Under the pieces are notes generated by a model. That model was not told the DNA's origin and searched no databases. It saw only the letters and a program-made list of their open reading frames with translations. This document shows, piece after piece, positions 43,163 to 51,590 of a DNA stretch of 64,000 nucleotides (its first letter is position 1; the number at the start of each line of letters is the position of its first letter). The stretch is from Ignavibacteriales bacterium (lineage in GTDB: Bacteria; Bacteroidota; Ignavibacteria; Ignavibacteriales; SURF-24): assembly GCA_026390815.1 (NCBI GenBank), contig JAPLFH010000009.1:62001-126000 (forward strand). The letters run 5' to 3'. The position numbers and the translations under genes were made by a program.

Positions 43163-44644
43163 TTAACAAAAATCGTTGGATATTTTCCTAAAATGGAATC
43201 CATAAATTGTAAATAGAATTGCCAGTGAGAAAAGTTTAGGTTTTCGGAACAACGACCAGAAAAATAACTTCCAATAGTAAATTCTTTCCTCTCCAATAAT
43301 TCCTAATTTTATTATCGATTTGAATAATGCCATTATATAATTTGGATTGAGATGAAAAACTTTTTTTGATTTCGGTTCAAAATCTTTTAGAAAGTGAATA
43401 ACTCGTTCATAATAGTATTTAGGTGAATAGATGGTGCGGAGGATTTTTTTATATCCATCGAGGAGAACTTTTGAATCCATATGAGGAATAAAGTTAATAG
43501 AAAAGTCTGTATTGTTACCAGTAAAATCGTTTAACAATCTTCCTTCATTCTCCAGTCTTTTCTGAAGTTTAGTTCCTTTAGGTGCATTTAGTAAACCCAC
43601 CATTGCTGTAACAATACCACTTTCTTGAATAAAATCTGTCAACTTTTCGAAAATTGAAGGTGGATCATTATCAAATCCAACAATAAATCCTCCCTGAACT
43701 TCTAATCCGTATTCATGTAAAGTCCGAACACTTGATATTAGATCGCGATTTCTGTTTTGGTTTTTATTACATTCAACCAAACTTTCTTCGTTGGGTGATT
43801 CAATACCGATAAATACAGCTTCAAATCCCGAATTAACCATAAGTCGCATTAAGGTGTCATCATCTGCAAGATTGATAGAAGCCTCTGTGTTAAAGTAGAA
43901 AGGTCTTTTTCTTTTCTCCATCCAATCAGCAATTGCAGGTAGTATTTCTTTTTTAAGTTTTACTTTATTGCCAATGAAATTATCATCAACAAAAAATACC
44001 GGTCCTTTCCAACCTGTAAAATATAATGCATCTAATTCGGCTATTACTTGTTCTTTTGTTTTTGTTCTCGGTTTTCTTCCATAAAGAACTGTAATATCAC
44101 AAAATTCGCAATCGAATGGACAACCACGAGAATATTGAAGATTCATTGAACTATAACTTTTTTGCGAAACTAATTCCCACATTGGTAAAGGTGTTATTGA
44201 AATATCCGCCCATTCTTCTGAAGTGTATAATCGTTTTGGCTTTCCATCATTCAAATCACTTAAAAATTGTGGGAGTGTAATCTCAGCTTCATTAAGTACA
44301 AGATGGTCAACGCTATCGTAATTTTCTGAACTGCTGGTAAATAATGGACCACCGGCAACAATTTTTGTTTTTAGATTTCTACATCGTTCAATTACTTCAT
44401 TGGCAGATTCACTTTGAATTGACATCGCGCTTATAAATACAAAGTCAGCCCAAAGAATATCTTTATCAACCAACTCGCTGGTATTCATATCTATTAATTT
44501 TTTGTTCCATTCATTTGGAAGCAATGAAGCTACAGTTAATAATCCTAAGGGTGGGAAACTTGCTTTTCTTGAAACAAATTTTAAAGCATGCTTAAAACTC
44601 CAGAATGTATTTGGATATAATGGATAAACCAATAATATGTTCAT
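43163..44644 (-). CDS. B12-binding-domain radical SAM protein
   Basis: A 493-aa enzyme with an N-terminal cobalamin-binding-like domain (NILLVYPLYPNTFWSFKHAL ... PPLGLLTVASLLP) and a radical SAM core with the cluster motif CPFDCEFC in YSRGCPFDCEFCDITVLYG. The core continues with GPVFFVDDNFIGNK and EAVFIGIESPNEESL. The C-terminus (YSPKYYYERVIHFLKDF) is the DUF4070 type. Relatives modify lipids or hopanoids or methylate small molecules; the substrate is unknown here. It follows an ECF sigma factor gene by 30 bp. Confidence 0.88.
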   Translation of the reverse strand: MNILLVYPLYPNTFWSFKHALKFVSRKASFPPLGLLTVASLLPNEWNKKLIDMNTSELVDKDILWADFVFISAMSIQSESANEVIERCRNLKTKIVAGGPLFTSSSENYDSVDHLVLNEAEITLPQFLSDLNDGKPKRLYTSEEWADISITPLPMWELVSQKSYSSMNLQYSRGCPFDCEFCDITVLYGRKPRTKTKEQVIAELDALYFTGWKGPVFFVDDNFIGNKVKLKKEILPAIADWMEKRKRPFYFNTEASINLADDDTLMRLMVNSGFEAVFIGIESPNEESLVECNKNQNRNRDLISSVRTLHEYGLEVQGGFIVGFDNDPPSIFEKLTDFIQESGIVTAMVGLLNAPKGTKLQKRLENEGRLLNDFTGNNTDFSINFIPHMDSKVLLDGYKKILRTIYSPKYYYERVIHFLKDFEPKSKKVFHLNPNYIMALFKSIIKLGIIGEERIYYWKLFFWSLFRKPKLFSLAILFTIYGFHFRKISNDFC

Positions 44645-44674
44645 TTATTTTCTCCGCCTAAAAATGTTATTTCT

Positions 44675-45244
44675 TTATTTTACGTAACCATTCTTTTGGG
44701 CATATTGATAAAGCATGGCATAAAGAATTTTTCTTGTACGATGTAAACGTGAACGGACGGTGCCAACCGGGCAACCAATAAAATCAGCAATTTCTTCATA
44801 GGAGTATCCCTCAATATCACACAGAAAAACAATTGTTCGGGATTCATCAGGCAATGCTGATAGTGCGTAAGTAATTTCATCATCAAGAATATTATTAAAA
44901 TCATCGTTGTTATAGTGCCTGGATTTCACTTCATCGGATTTAATTGTTTCATAAAAATTTTCAATGTCTTCATAATTAACTTTCACTGGTTCTCTTTTCA
45001 TTTTACGGTAATCATTTATGAACGAGTTTTTCATAATTTTGAAAAGCCAAGCCTTTGTATTGGTACCTTTTTTATACATATCAAAAAATCTAAATGCTTT
45101 TAATAATGTAGACTGCACTAAATCATTAGATTCGTCATTATCGTGCGTCATTTTCAAAGCAAAATTTTTAAGCGGATTTAAATGAGGTACTACTTCAGAA
45201 TAAAAATCTGAATATTGATAATTCGTTTCAAGTTGTTCATTCAT
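44675..45244 (-). CDS. ECF-type RNA polymerase sigma factor
   Basis: A small sigma-70 relative of 189 aa. Region 2 is HDNDESNDLVQSTLLKAFRFFDMYKKG with TNTKAWLFKIMKNSFINDYRK, and region 4 is YALSALPDESRTIVFLCDIEGYSYEEIADFIGCPVGTVRSRLHRTRKIL in several motifs. The start at 45244 gives the best distance to ggagg; two further ATG codons lie 3 and 12 bases upstream. No anti-sigma gene is adjacent; instead a radical SAM gene follows on the same strand. Confidence 0.92.
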   Translation of the reverse strand: MNEQLETNYQYSDFYSEVVPHLNPLKNFALKMTHDNDESNDLVQSTLLKAFRFFDMYKKGTNTKAWLFKIMKNSFINDYRKMKREPVKVNYEDIENFYETIKSDEVKSRHYNNDDFNNILDDEITYALSALPDESRTIVFLCDIEGYSYEEIADFIGCPVGTVRSRLHRTRKILYAMLYQYAQKNGYVK

Positions 45245-45618
45245 CATTACCTCCATTTGCTTTCTGTATTATGTATGATTTTATGGTAATATTTATTAAC
45301 ACGCACTTTGTTTTGAAACGTATTCGATTTACTACTATATCTCTAACCATATTTTTCTAAACAATTCTTAAGTAAGAATAATTTATTACTTAGTTTTATG
45401 TTTCAATAGGATTTAATAGTTGAAAAGATATTAACGCCATTAGAACGAGGCAATAGTTCATAAGGATGAAAAAGGAACTACATCCTTTGGATGATATCGA
45501 ATTCCAGAAAAGCTGGATTTTATTGGAATAGCTTCTGATTGCTTCTAAGGAAATAAATCTGGTAGGTTAATTTGAGAGAATTCCGAATAAAAATTTTGTG
45601 AACAGATTTTAAACAATA
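45245..45618. other. intergenic region with an inverted repeat
   Basis: No convincing gene in 374 bp. An inverted repeat stands around 45370-45397 (cttaagtaag, then attacttag), which could be an operator or hairpin. Around 45440-45540 the base composition is a little less AT-rich, possibly a decayed sequence, but nothing was recognised. Confidence 0.45.
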
Positions 45619-46239
45619 TTATACATTTCTGATTAAAAGCACTCCGGAATAAATTACTTCAATTTCATCTTTCTTAACTATTAAAGAATCAGAAATATTT
45701 TCAGAATAAAACTGGATAAAGTTTTCTGGTAATTCTCTATAATACTTTAATAATTGCCTGGAGGATTTTAATCTCGCTGCTACCAAAGAGTCGTTTGTTA
45801 ATTTAGAATCAATATCAATTAACACTTTATCTCCTTTCCGTAAAAATCCAAAAGCTTTTTGTTCATTACAAATTACCACAAAGCAATTTTCTTTTTTAGA
45901 ATATGGTAGTACAATCGTTCCGATAATATTATGAGTGGAAAATAAATCTTCACCAAGAATTTGAGATACAACAGGGTACTCATTTCCTGAAACATTAAAA
46001 AGTTCTATGTTCTCATCAAATAAATTTTGAGAATAAGCAATTTTATTAGTATCACTGTCATCTATCTTTATGTTTAATCCTTCCTCAAGTTTTTTAATAG
46101 TAACCTGGTTAGGTTTTTTTGTAGCACCTTTTTTTAAGTTATAAAAAACTTTAGAGCTGATGGAAGTTTTAAGCTCAAGTTCATTATCACTTATCCTAAA
46201 ATCTTTCTCAAGTTTTTTAATGAAGGATTGCCAGTTCAT
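45619..46239 (-). CDS. helix-turn-helix plus S24/LexA-like regulator without an obvious catalytic serine
   Basis: A 206-aa protein. The N-terminal half is an XRE-like helix-turn-helix (FRISDNELELKTSISSKVFYNLKKGATKKPNQVTIKKLEEGL in pieces). The C-terminal half follows the S24 fold: IGTIVLPYS, FGFLRKGDKVLIDIDSKL (the GDxVxxD turn), SLVAARLKSSRQLLKYYREL and IEVIYSGVLLIRNV. In LexA/CI-type proteins the catalytic Ser comes just before the G-D turn; here that place reads NEQKAFGFLRKGD with no Ser. It may therefore sense signals without self-cleavage. Confidence 0.7.
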   Translation of the reverse strand: MNWQSFIKKLEKDFRISDNELELKTSISSKVFYNLKKGATKKPNQVTIKKLEEGLNIKIDDSDTNKIAYSQNLFDENIELFNVSGNEYPVVSQILGEDLFSTHNIIGTIVLPYSKKENCFVVICNEQKAFGFLRKGDKVLIDIDSKLTNDSLVAARLKSSRQLLKYYRELPENFIQFYSENISDSLIVKKDEIEVIYSGVLLIRNV

Positions 46240-46258
46240 AGATATATCAATTTGTTGG

Positions 46259-46654
46259 ATGGAATCTATTCAAAAACTTGAGAATTATCAAGAAATTAAT
46301 ATTCTTAATGAGTGTCTGGCAGAAATTTCTTTCTGCGAATTAATAAGTTTCTTTTCTAGTCTTGCAACTTGTACACACGTACTAATTGCCCGGAAATTTG
46401 TGGCTAACGATTTTAATGGATGCGGAAACGTTTTGAACACTTCCTTAGTTTTATCGTTTTCAGTTGGATTGATTGTGAGACTAATTGGTGTTACTTCAGC
46501 ATTATTTATTCCTTTTTCTTATTTTATTGGAGTTCATTTAGGTTATGGACTTATCGGTGCATGGATTGCACTTCCAGTTTATATCATTCCATATTCAACT
46601 GCAATTTATGTTAAATTCAGATGGGGGAAATGGCAAACTGAGAGGAATTTTTGA
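46259..46654 (+). pseudogene. MATE-family transporter remnant
   Basis: The frame ends in a typical MATE C-terminus (GLIGAWIALPVYIIPYSTAIYVKFRWGKWQ) preceded by LFIPFSYFIGVHLGYG. Ahead of that LIARKFVANDFNGCGNVLNTS resembles the LVGQxLGAxDxxxA loop of the first MATE half. A normal MATE protein is about 450 aa; here about 130 remain, so the middle and N-terminus are gone. Confidence 0.55.
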
Positions 46655-46744
46655 TTTCTTGGAATTTGGAGGTAAGAATTTAAATTATTTATTTTTGCCA
46701 AACCGCTTGACAATATTTGCAGGTTAATTTATATTTACTACGGA

Positions 46745-47155
46745 ATGAAAAGAAACATTACAATATTAAGCATATTTCTAATTCTCATAACTATTGGTAC
46801 CACTTTGGCTGGTGCATACCTCATGTTTTTCCAAGGGAGGAGTGAGGGTGACAATATTGTTTTAGAATGGAAAACAGCCACCGAAGAGAGCGTTCAGAAT
46901 TTTGCTATTGAAAGAAAAGCAATTAACAGCCATGATTTTACAACTCTTTCCTACATATCTCCAAAAGGAAATAACTCCCTTTATACCTACACTGATGAGA
47001 ATGTTTATAAAGCAACAAGTGATATTTATTATTATCGCCTTGCGATATACGAAAAAAATAATCCTACTCCATCTCATTCAAGTGAAATTAGTGTGACTCA
47101 TAATCCTTCCGACGTTAGACGAACGTGGGGAAGTATTAAAGCAATGTTCAGATGA
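46745..47155 (+). CDS. small exported protein with FN3-like domain
   Basis: 136 aa with a signal peptide or anchor (ILSIFLILITIGTTLAGAYLMFF). The stretch that follows, IVLEWKTATEESVQNFAIERKA, is the fibronectin-type segment often found before type IX sorting tails, and continues YYYRLAIYEKNN. No sorting tail is present. It overlaps the SpoIID-like gene by 4 bp (ATGA), which indicates translational coupling. Function unknown. Confidence 0.65.
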   Translation: MKRNITILSIFLILITIGTTLAGAYLMFFQGRSEGDNIVLEWKTATEESVQNFAIERKAINSHDFTTLSYISPKGNNSLYTYTDENVYKATSDIYYYRLAIYEKNNPTPSHSSEISVTHNPSDVRRTWGSIKAMFR

Positions 47156-48471
47156 TATTGAAATTTGGCACATCTAAGATGTTTGCATTTTCAAAAATAA
47201 AGTTCCTCTTGATTTACATTCCAATAATTTTTTATTTAATTTTTTTAACCTACAGTTGTGCTCCTCTAAGTGAAACTCAAACTAAGGAAGAAAAGGATTC
47301 TGTTGAAGTAACTGTTCCCCAAATTAGTCGTCCAACACAAATTAGAGTATTGATTGAAAACGATTTTGCTAAAAAAGAAATTCAGTTCTCAATTCCTGTT
47401 CTTATTAAATTTAATGATTCTCTAATAGCAAGTGCAGATTCTAAAGATAAAATTAAATTTGATATAAATGGTGGCAATATTGAGTTGAAAATTGGTAAGA
47501 AAAAATATGAAAATCCATCATTCGATTTTGAATCTAAAAATCCCAGTCGTTACCTGGAATATAATAAACAATCATATCCTGGTAAGTTGCGGTTAATTTA
47601 TAATTCAGAGAAATTTTGGTTAGTAAATATTTTAGAAGAAGAAGAATATGTACAAAATGTTGTAGCTGCTGAAACGGGTAAACAACTTCTTACAGTTCAA
47701 AACCTTGAATCCATCAAAGCTCTTGCGGTTTGTGTTAGGAATTATTCCTACCTAAAAATTAATGAACATAAAGATGCATTTGATGTTCATGATGATACTA
47801 GAGACCAATTGTACAAAGGATTTATTAAAAGTGATAATGTTCTTGATAGTGCAATTATAAAAACTAAAAACCAGGTTTTAACATTTGAAAATCAATTGGC
47901 TAATGTTTTTTATTTTTCTTCTTGTGGGGGATTTACTGAAAGCTCTGAAAACGTTTTTCCAAAAGCAACTGCACCATATTTAGCAGGAGTAAAGGATGGT
48001 GAGGGACCAAACTGTAAAATCTCTCCTTCGTTCAATTGGGAAGAATCTTTTTCTCAAAAACAGTTAATTAATCTGCTTGTACAAGCAAATTACCTTACTG
48101 GCAAGGATTGGGTGCTAAAAGATATTTATATCGCAAGCAGGTTTAAATCTGACCGGGTAAATGAACTAATTTTTAGTACTGAAAATAAACAAAATGAATC
48201 TAAGAGAATTGTTTTGAGCGGTAATTTAATACGTTCTGTAATCAAAACAAATCAAGGTAAAAATCTTCTAAAAAGCACAGTCTTTGATGTTGCAGTAAAA
48301 AGAAAAAAAAATAATGATATTGACCAGATTAAATTTGTAGGTAAAGGAAATGGGCATGGAGTTGGTTTATGTCAATGGGGTGCAATTGGATTAGCGCAAC
48401 AAGGGCAAAAGTATGATGAGATTTTACAATTTTATTTTCCGGGTACTAAGTTAGAAACACTGAATGATTAA
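47152..48471 (+). CDS. SpoIID/LytB-domain lipoprotein
   Basis: A 439-aa protein with a lipobox (IFLTYSC) and a SpoIID domain: VVAAETGKQLLTVQNLESIKALAVCVRNYSY, then FDVHDDTRDQLYKG, the FSSCGGFTESSENVF motif and the C-terminal GKGNGHGVGLCQWGAIGLAQQG. SpoIID is a lytic transglycosylase acting on peptidoglycan in spore-formers; non-sporulating bacteria carry relatives whose role is in cell-wall remodelling. It overlaps the Maf gene by 8 bp. Confidence 0.88.
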   Translation: MILKFGTSKMFAFSKIKFLLIYIPIIFYLIFLTYSCAPLSETQTKEEKDSVEVTVPQISRPTQIRVLIENDFAKKEIQFSIPVLIKFNDSLIASADSKDKIKFDINGGNIELKIGKKKYENPSFDFESKNPSRYLEYNKQSYPGKLRLIYNSEKFWLVNILEEEEYVQNVVAAETGKQLLTVQNLESIKALAVCVRNYSYLKINEHKDAFDVHDDTRDQLYKGFIKSDNVLDSAIIKTKNQVLTFENQLANVFYFSSCGGFTESSENVFPKATAPYLAGVKDGEGPNCKISPSFNWEESFSQKQLINLLVQANYLTGKDWVLKDIYIASRFKSDRVNELIFSTENKQNESKRIVLSGNLIRSVIKTNQGKNLLKSTVFDVAVKRKKNNDIDQIKFVGKGNGHGVGLCQWGAIGLAQQGQKYDEILQFYFPGTKLETLND

Positions 48472-49042
48472 TTCTGACTTGCCAATATATCTTGCCTCGC
48501 AATCTCCACGTAGAAGAAAATTATTAAAACAATTAAATCTTGAATTCAAATCCTTTAGTGTTGAGCTTAAGGAAGAATTTTTAGATGGGGAACATCCTGT
48601 AAGCACAGTTAAAAGACTTGCACTTGAAAAATTGAACCTGGCAAAACTTAAAATAAGTAAAGGAATTATAATAACTGCAGATACGATTGTGGTTCTAAAT
48701 CACCATGTCCTTGGTAAACCAAAGGATAAAAAAGATGCGATGCATATATTAAATTTACTTAGTAATAAAACACATATAGTTTATACTGGATTTGCTGTTT
48801 ATAATTCTCATTCCAAAAAGACAAAAATTAATTTTGAAAAAACCCTGGTAAAATTTAGACGGTTGGGCAGGAAAGAAATTATTGATTATATAAATACCGG
48901 CAGTCCGATGGATAAAGCTGGTGCTTATGGAATCCAGGATGATTTTGGTGCTGTCTTTGTAGAAAAAATTACAGGTTGTTATTACAATGTTGTAGGGCTA
49001 CCGCTTACAAAACTGTACAAAACATTAAAAGAGATTGTTTGA
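48464..49042 (+). CDS. maf: Maf-family nucleotide pyrophosphatase
   Basis: 192 aa. Maf enzymes remove pyrophosphate from non-canonical or cellular nucleoside triphosphates (dTTP/UTP or modified bases). Motifs are LASQSPRRRKLLKQL, EHPVSTVKRLALEKL, ITADTIVVLNHHVLGKP, GSPMDKAGAYGIQDDFGAVFVEKITGCYYNVVGLP (in pieces). It lies between the SpoIID-like gene (8-bp overlap) and a membrane protein gene whose GTG start is the next base after its stop. Confidence 0.94.
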   Translation: MINSDLPIYLASQSPRRRKLLKQLNLEFKSFSVELKEEFLDGEHPVSTVKRLALEKLNLAKLKISKGIIITADTIVVLNHHVLGKPKDKKDAMHILNLLSNKTHIVYTGFAVYNSHSKKTKINFEKTLVKFRRLGRKEIIDYINTGSPMDKAGAYGIQDDFGAVFVEKITGCYYNVVGLPLTKLYKTLKEIV

Positions 49043-50002
49043 GTGATAGAAAAAATAAGAAGAAATATTTTCACCTCGCTTGCTGTTGCCGCTGTTTTAT
49101 ATCTTGGATTTACCATTTACGCCGATTACAAGCAAGTTATTATTGCTTTTGAAAGATTTAACTGGCTGCTATTTCCTTTTTTACTTTTTTTATCCTTAAT
49201 GAATTATCTTACAAGATTTTTTAAGTGGGATTATTATATAAGGCTTTTAAATATCCAATTAAGTTTTGTTGATTCGATTGCAATTTTTATGTCTGGATTT
49301 ATTATGAGCGTTACTCCGGGAAAAATGGGAGAACTTATGAAAGCATACCTGGTGAAGCAGGTAACGCACGAATCTGTAAGTAAAGTAGCTCCCATTATAA
49401 TGATGGAAAGGATAACAGATTTTATTGCGCTGGTCTTTCTGGCAATGATTGGCGCATATGTTTTCAATTATGGAACGTTCGTTATTATTGGAACAGGTAT
49501 TTTCTGGATTTTACTTACCATTATTATCAGTCATAGAAACTCTTCATTAAAAATTATTGACTGGCTGGGTAAACTAAAATTCCTATCTAAGTACCACGAT
49601 AAAATGATGACAGCTTATGAAAGCTCATTTGTAATGGTAAAACCCTTTCCTTTGTTTTACACAATAATTATAAGTCTTTTTTCCTGGTTCTTTGAATGTT
49701 TTGCTTATTATCTCATTCTTGTTAATTTTAATCTAAACATTTCAGTTTTATGGGCAACCTTTGTTTATACTTTTTCAATTATAGCAGGCGCTATTACAAT
49801 GATGCCCGGAGGATTAGGTGTAACTGAAGGTTCTTTAACTTATTTAATGATCAGATCAAAAGTTCCAATGAATGTTGCTGTTTCTTCAACATTTATTATT
49901 CGGGTTGTTACTTTATGGTTTGCTGTTTTAATCGGAATTTTTGCTGTGGCTTTTTATCAAAAAAGATTTGGTAAAATTGCTTTTGAATCAAATGGAAATT
50001 AA
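49043..50002 (+). CDS. flippase-like membrane protein (LPG synthase TM / UPF0104 family)
   Basis: A 319-aa inner-membrane protein with about eight hydrophobic segments. It carries the family pattern NYLTRFFKWDYYIRLLN, MSVTPGKMGELMKAYLVK (the conserved TPGKxGE), PIIMMERITDFIAL and GAITMMPGGLGVTEGSL. It corresponds to the membrane domain of lysylphosphatidylglycerol synthetases without the catalytic domain; such proteins are thought to move lipids across the membrane. It is directly coupled to maf and uses a GTG start. Confidence 0.88.
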   Translation: MIEKIRRNIFTSLAVAAVLYLGFTIYADYKQVIIAFERFNWLLFPFLLFLSLMNYLTRFFKWDYYIRLLNIQLSFVDSIAIFMSGFIMSVTPGKMGELMKAYLVKQVTHESVSKVAPIIMMERITDFIALVFLAMIGAYVFNYGTFVIIGTGIFWILLTIIISHRNSSLKIIDWLGKLKFLSKYHDKMMTAYESSFVMVKPFPLFYTIIISLFSWFFECFAYYLILVNFNLNISVLWATFVYTFSIIAGAITMMPGGLGVTEGSLTYLMIRSKVPMNVAVSSTFIIRVVTLWFAVLIGIFAVAFYQKRFGKIAFESNGN

Positions 50003-50021
50003 TTATAAGGAAATTAAATAA

Positions 50022-51275
50022 ATGACTGAATATAAGCACATCAAACTGCCTTCAGATGGAGAAAAAATAAAAGTAAAAAATGAAAAACTTCGTGTTCCAA
50101 ATAATCCCATCATACCTTTTATTGAAGGAGATGGAACTGGACCAGATATTTGGAAAGCATCAAAAGCTGTTTTTGATAGCGCCGTTGAAAAAGCATATAA
50201 AGGTAAAAAGAAAATTTCCTGGATGGAAATATATGCCGGTGAGAAAGCAACAAAAGTATATGGAGAAAACGAGTGGCTTCCAGAAGAAACTGTGGAAGCA
50301 ATTGCTGAATTTATTGTTGCAATAAAAGGTCCGCTTACTACTCCTGTTGGAGGAGGTATTAGAAGTTTAAATGTGGCACTAAGACAAAAACTGGATTTAT
50401 TTGCTTGCATTCGACCTGTAAAATATTATCCAGGAGCACCAAGCCCGATGAAGAAACCCAAAGATGTAAACATTATAATCTTCCGTGAAAATACAGAAGA
50501 TGTTTATGGTGGAATTGAATTCAAGGCTAATTCAAATGAAGCAACCGAACTTATTTCTTTTATCAACAATCGTTTTAATAAAGGAATTCGTCCGGATTCC
50601 GGAATTGGTATTAAACCAATGAGTGAGTTTGGTTCCAAACGTTTAGTAAAAAAAGCTATTGATTATGCAATTATTAACAAATGTAAAAGTGTTACTCTCG
50701 TTCACAAAGGAAATATCATGAAGTTCACGGAAGGTTCCTTTAAAGAATGGGGTTACCAGTTAGCAAAAGAGGAATATCAGGAAACCTGCATTACAGAAGA
50801 AGAATTGAATTCCCTTTATGGTGGCAAATTGCCAGAAGGTAAAATTATTATTAAAGATAGAATTGCTGATAGTATGTTCCAGCAGCTTCTTTTAAGACCA
50901 AGTGAATATGAAGTTTTAGCCACACCAAACTTAAACGGAGATTACCTTTCTGATGCGGCTGCTGCACAAGTTGGAGGATTAGGAATAGCTCCAGGGGCTA
51001 ATATAAGCTATCACGTTGGACTGTTTGAAGCAACACATGGTACAGCACCAAAATATGCCGGACTGGATAAAATAAATCCTGGTTCATTAATACTTTCCGG
51101 CGTAATGATGTTGCAATATATTGGCTGGGGGAAAGCAGCAAAGATGATTGAAAGAGCTATAACAAAAACAATCAAATCCAAAGTTGTTACTTACGATTTT
51201 GCCCGGCTTATGATAGGTGCAAAAGAAGTAAAAACATCTGAGTTTGCTGCTGAGATTGTAAAGAATATGAAATGA
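50022..51275 (+). CDS. icd: NADP-dependent isocitrate dehydrogenase
   Basis: A TCA-cycle enzyme of 417 aa, converting isocitrate to 2-oxoglutarate. Characteristic parts are [16 protein letters not shown], the substrate Ser/Asn/Arg region [31 protein letters not shown] (in pieces), [26 protein letters not shown], the metal Asp stretch [17 protein letters not shown] and the coenzyme stretch [12 protein letters not shown]. The length and sequence match the bacterial homodimeric enzyme. A weak ribosome site (aaggaaat) precedes the ATG. Confidence 0.95.
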   Translation: MTEYKHIKLPSDGEKIKVKNEKLRVPNNPIIPFIEGDGTGPDIWKASKAVFDSAVEKAYKGKKKISWMEIYAGEKATKVYGENEWLPEETVEAIAEFIVAIKGPLTTPVGGGIRSLNVALRQKLDLFACIRPVKYYPGAPSPMKKPKDVNIIIFRENTEDVYGGIEFKANSNEATELISFINNRFNKGIRPDSGIGIKPMSEFGSKRLVKKAIDYAIINKCKSVTLVHKGNIMKFTEGSFKEWGYQLAKEEYQETCITEEELNSLYGGKLPEGKIIIKDRIADSMFQQLLLRPSEYEVLATPNLNGDYLSDAAAAQVGGLGIAPGANISYHVGLFEATHGTAPKYAGLDKINPGSLILSGVMMLQYIGWGKAAKMIERAITKTIKSKVVTYDFARLMIGAKEVKTSEFAAEIVKNMK

Positions 51276-51590
51276 GGTCCCTCTAAAAAGCCCAAATACT
51301 CAAATTGTTATTTCCACAACAGTGGGAAGCTATTCAAAATTCTAGGTTCTATAAATTCCCGCTTGCCTGCTGCAAGCAGGTTTTCATACGAATGACCTTT
51401 TTAGACCAGACTTTATTATTAATCTAAAACCAAAAAAATACCACGATCAGGCGATTGCGCCATTTATACTACTACCATAATTTTGCTTTATCTTAAAGAA
51501 AAATCATAAAATAAATACTTAAAAAATAGATTCAATAACTATCGCTTAACAAACATTAAATCATTTAACAAATAGGGAAAAGGTACAATT
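51276..51590. other. intergenic region with a short palindrome
   Basis: No gene in 315 bp. It holds the palindrome at 51366-51380, flanked by ttcccgc and gaatgacc. The latter recall the common ttcccgc...gcgggaatgac hairpin repeat of many bacteria, here broken. The ribosome site of the next gene is gggaaaagg. Confidence 0.5.
51366..51380. repeat. CCTGCT-GCA-AGCAGG palindrome
   Basis: A perfect 6-bp stem with a three-base loop. A competing fold pairs cttgc (51362-51366) with gcaag (51372-51376). It is a short GC-rich palindrome in AT-rich intergenic DNA, unlike the local phrase-repeat elements and different in sequence from the TCCCGA palindromes at the tRNA genes. Confidence 0.6.

Noticed and set aside
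45440-45540. Possible transposase remnant between the sigma factor and the LexA-like gene
   Set aside because: The composition is slightly different, but no frame or terminal repeat could be recognised.
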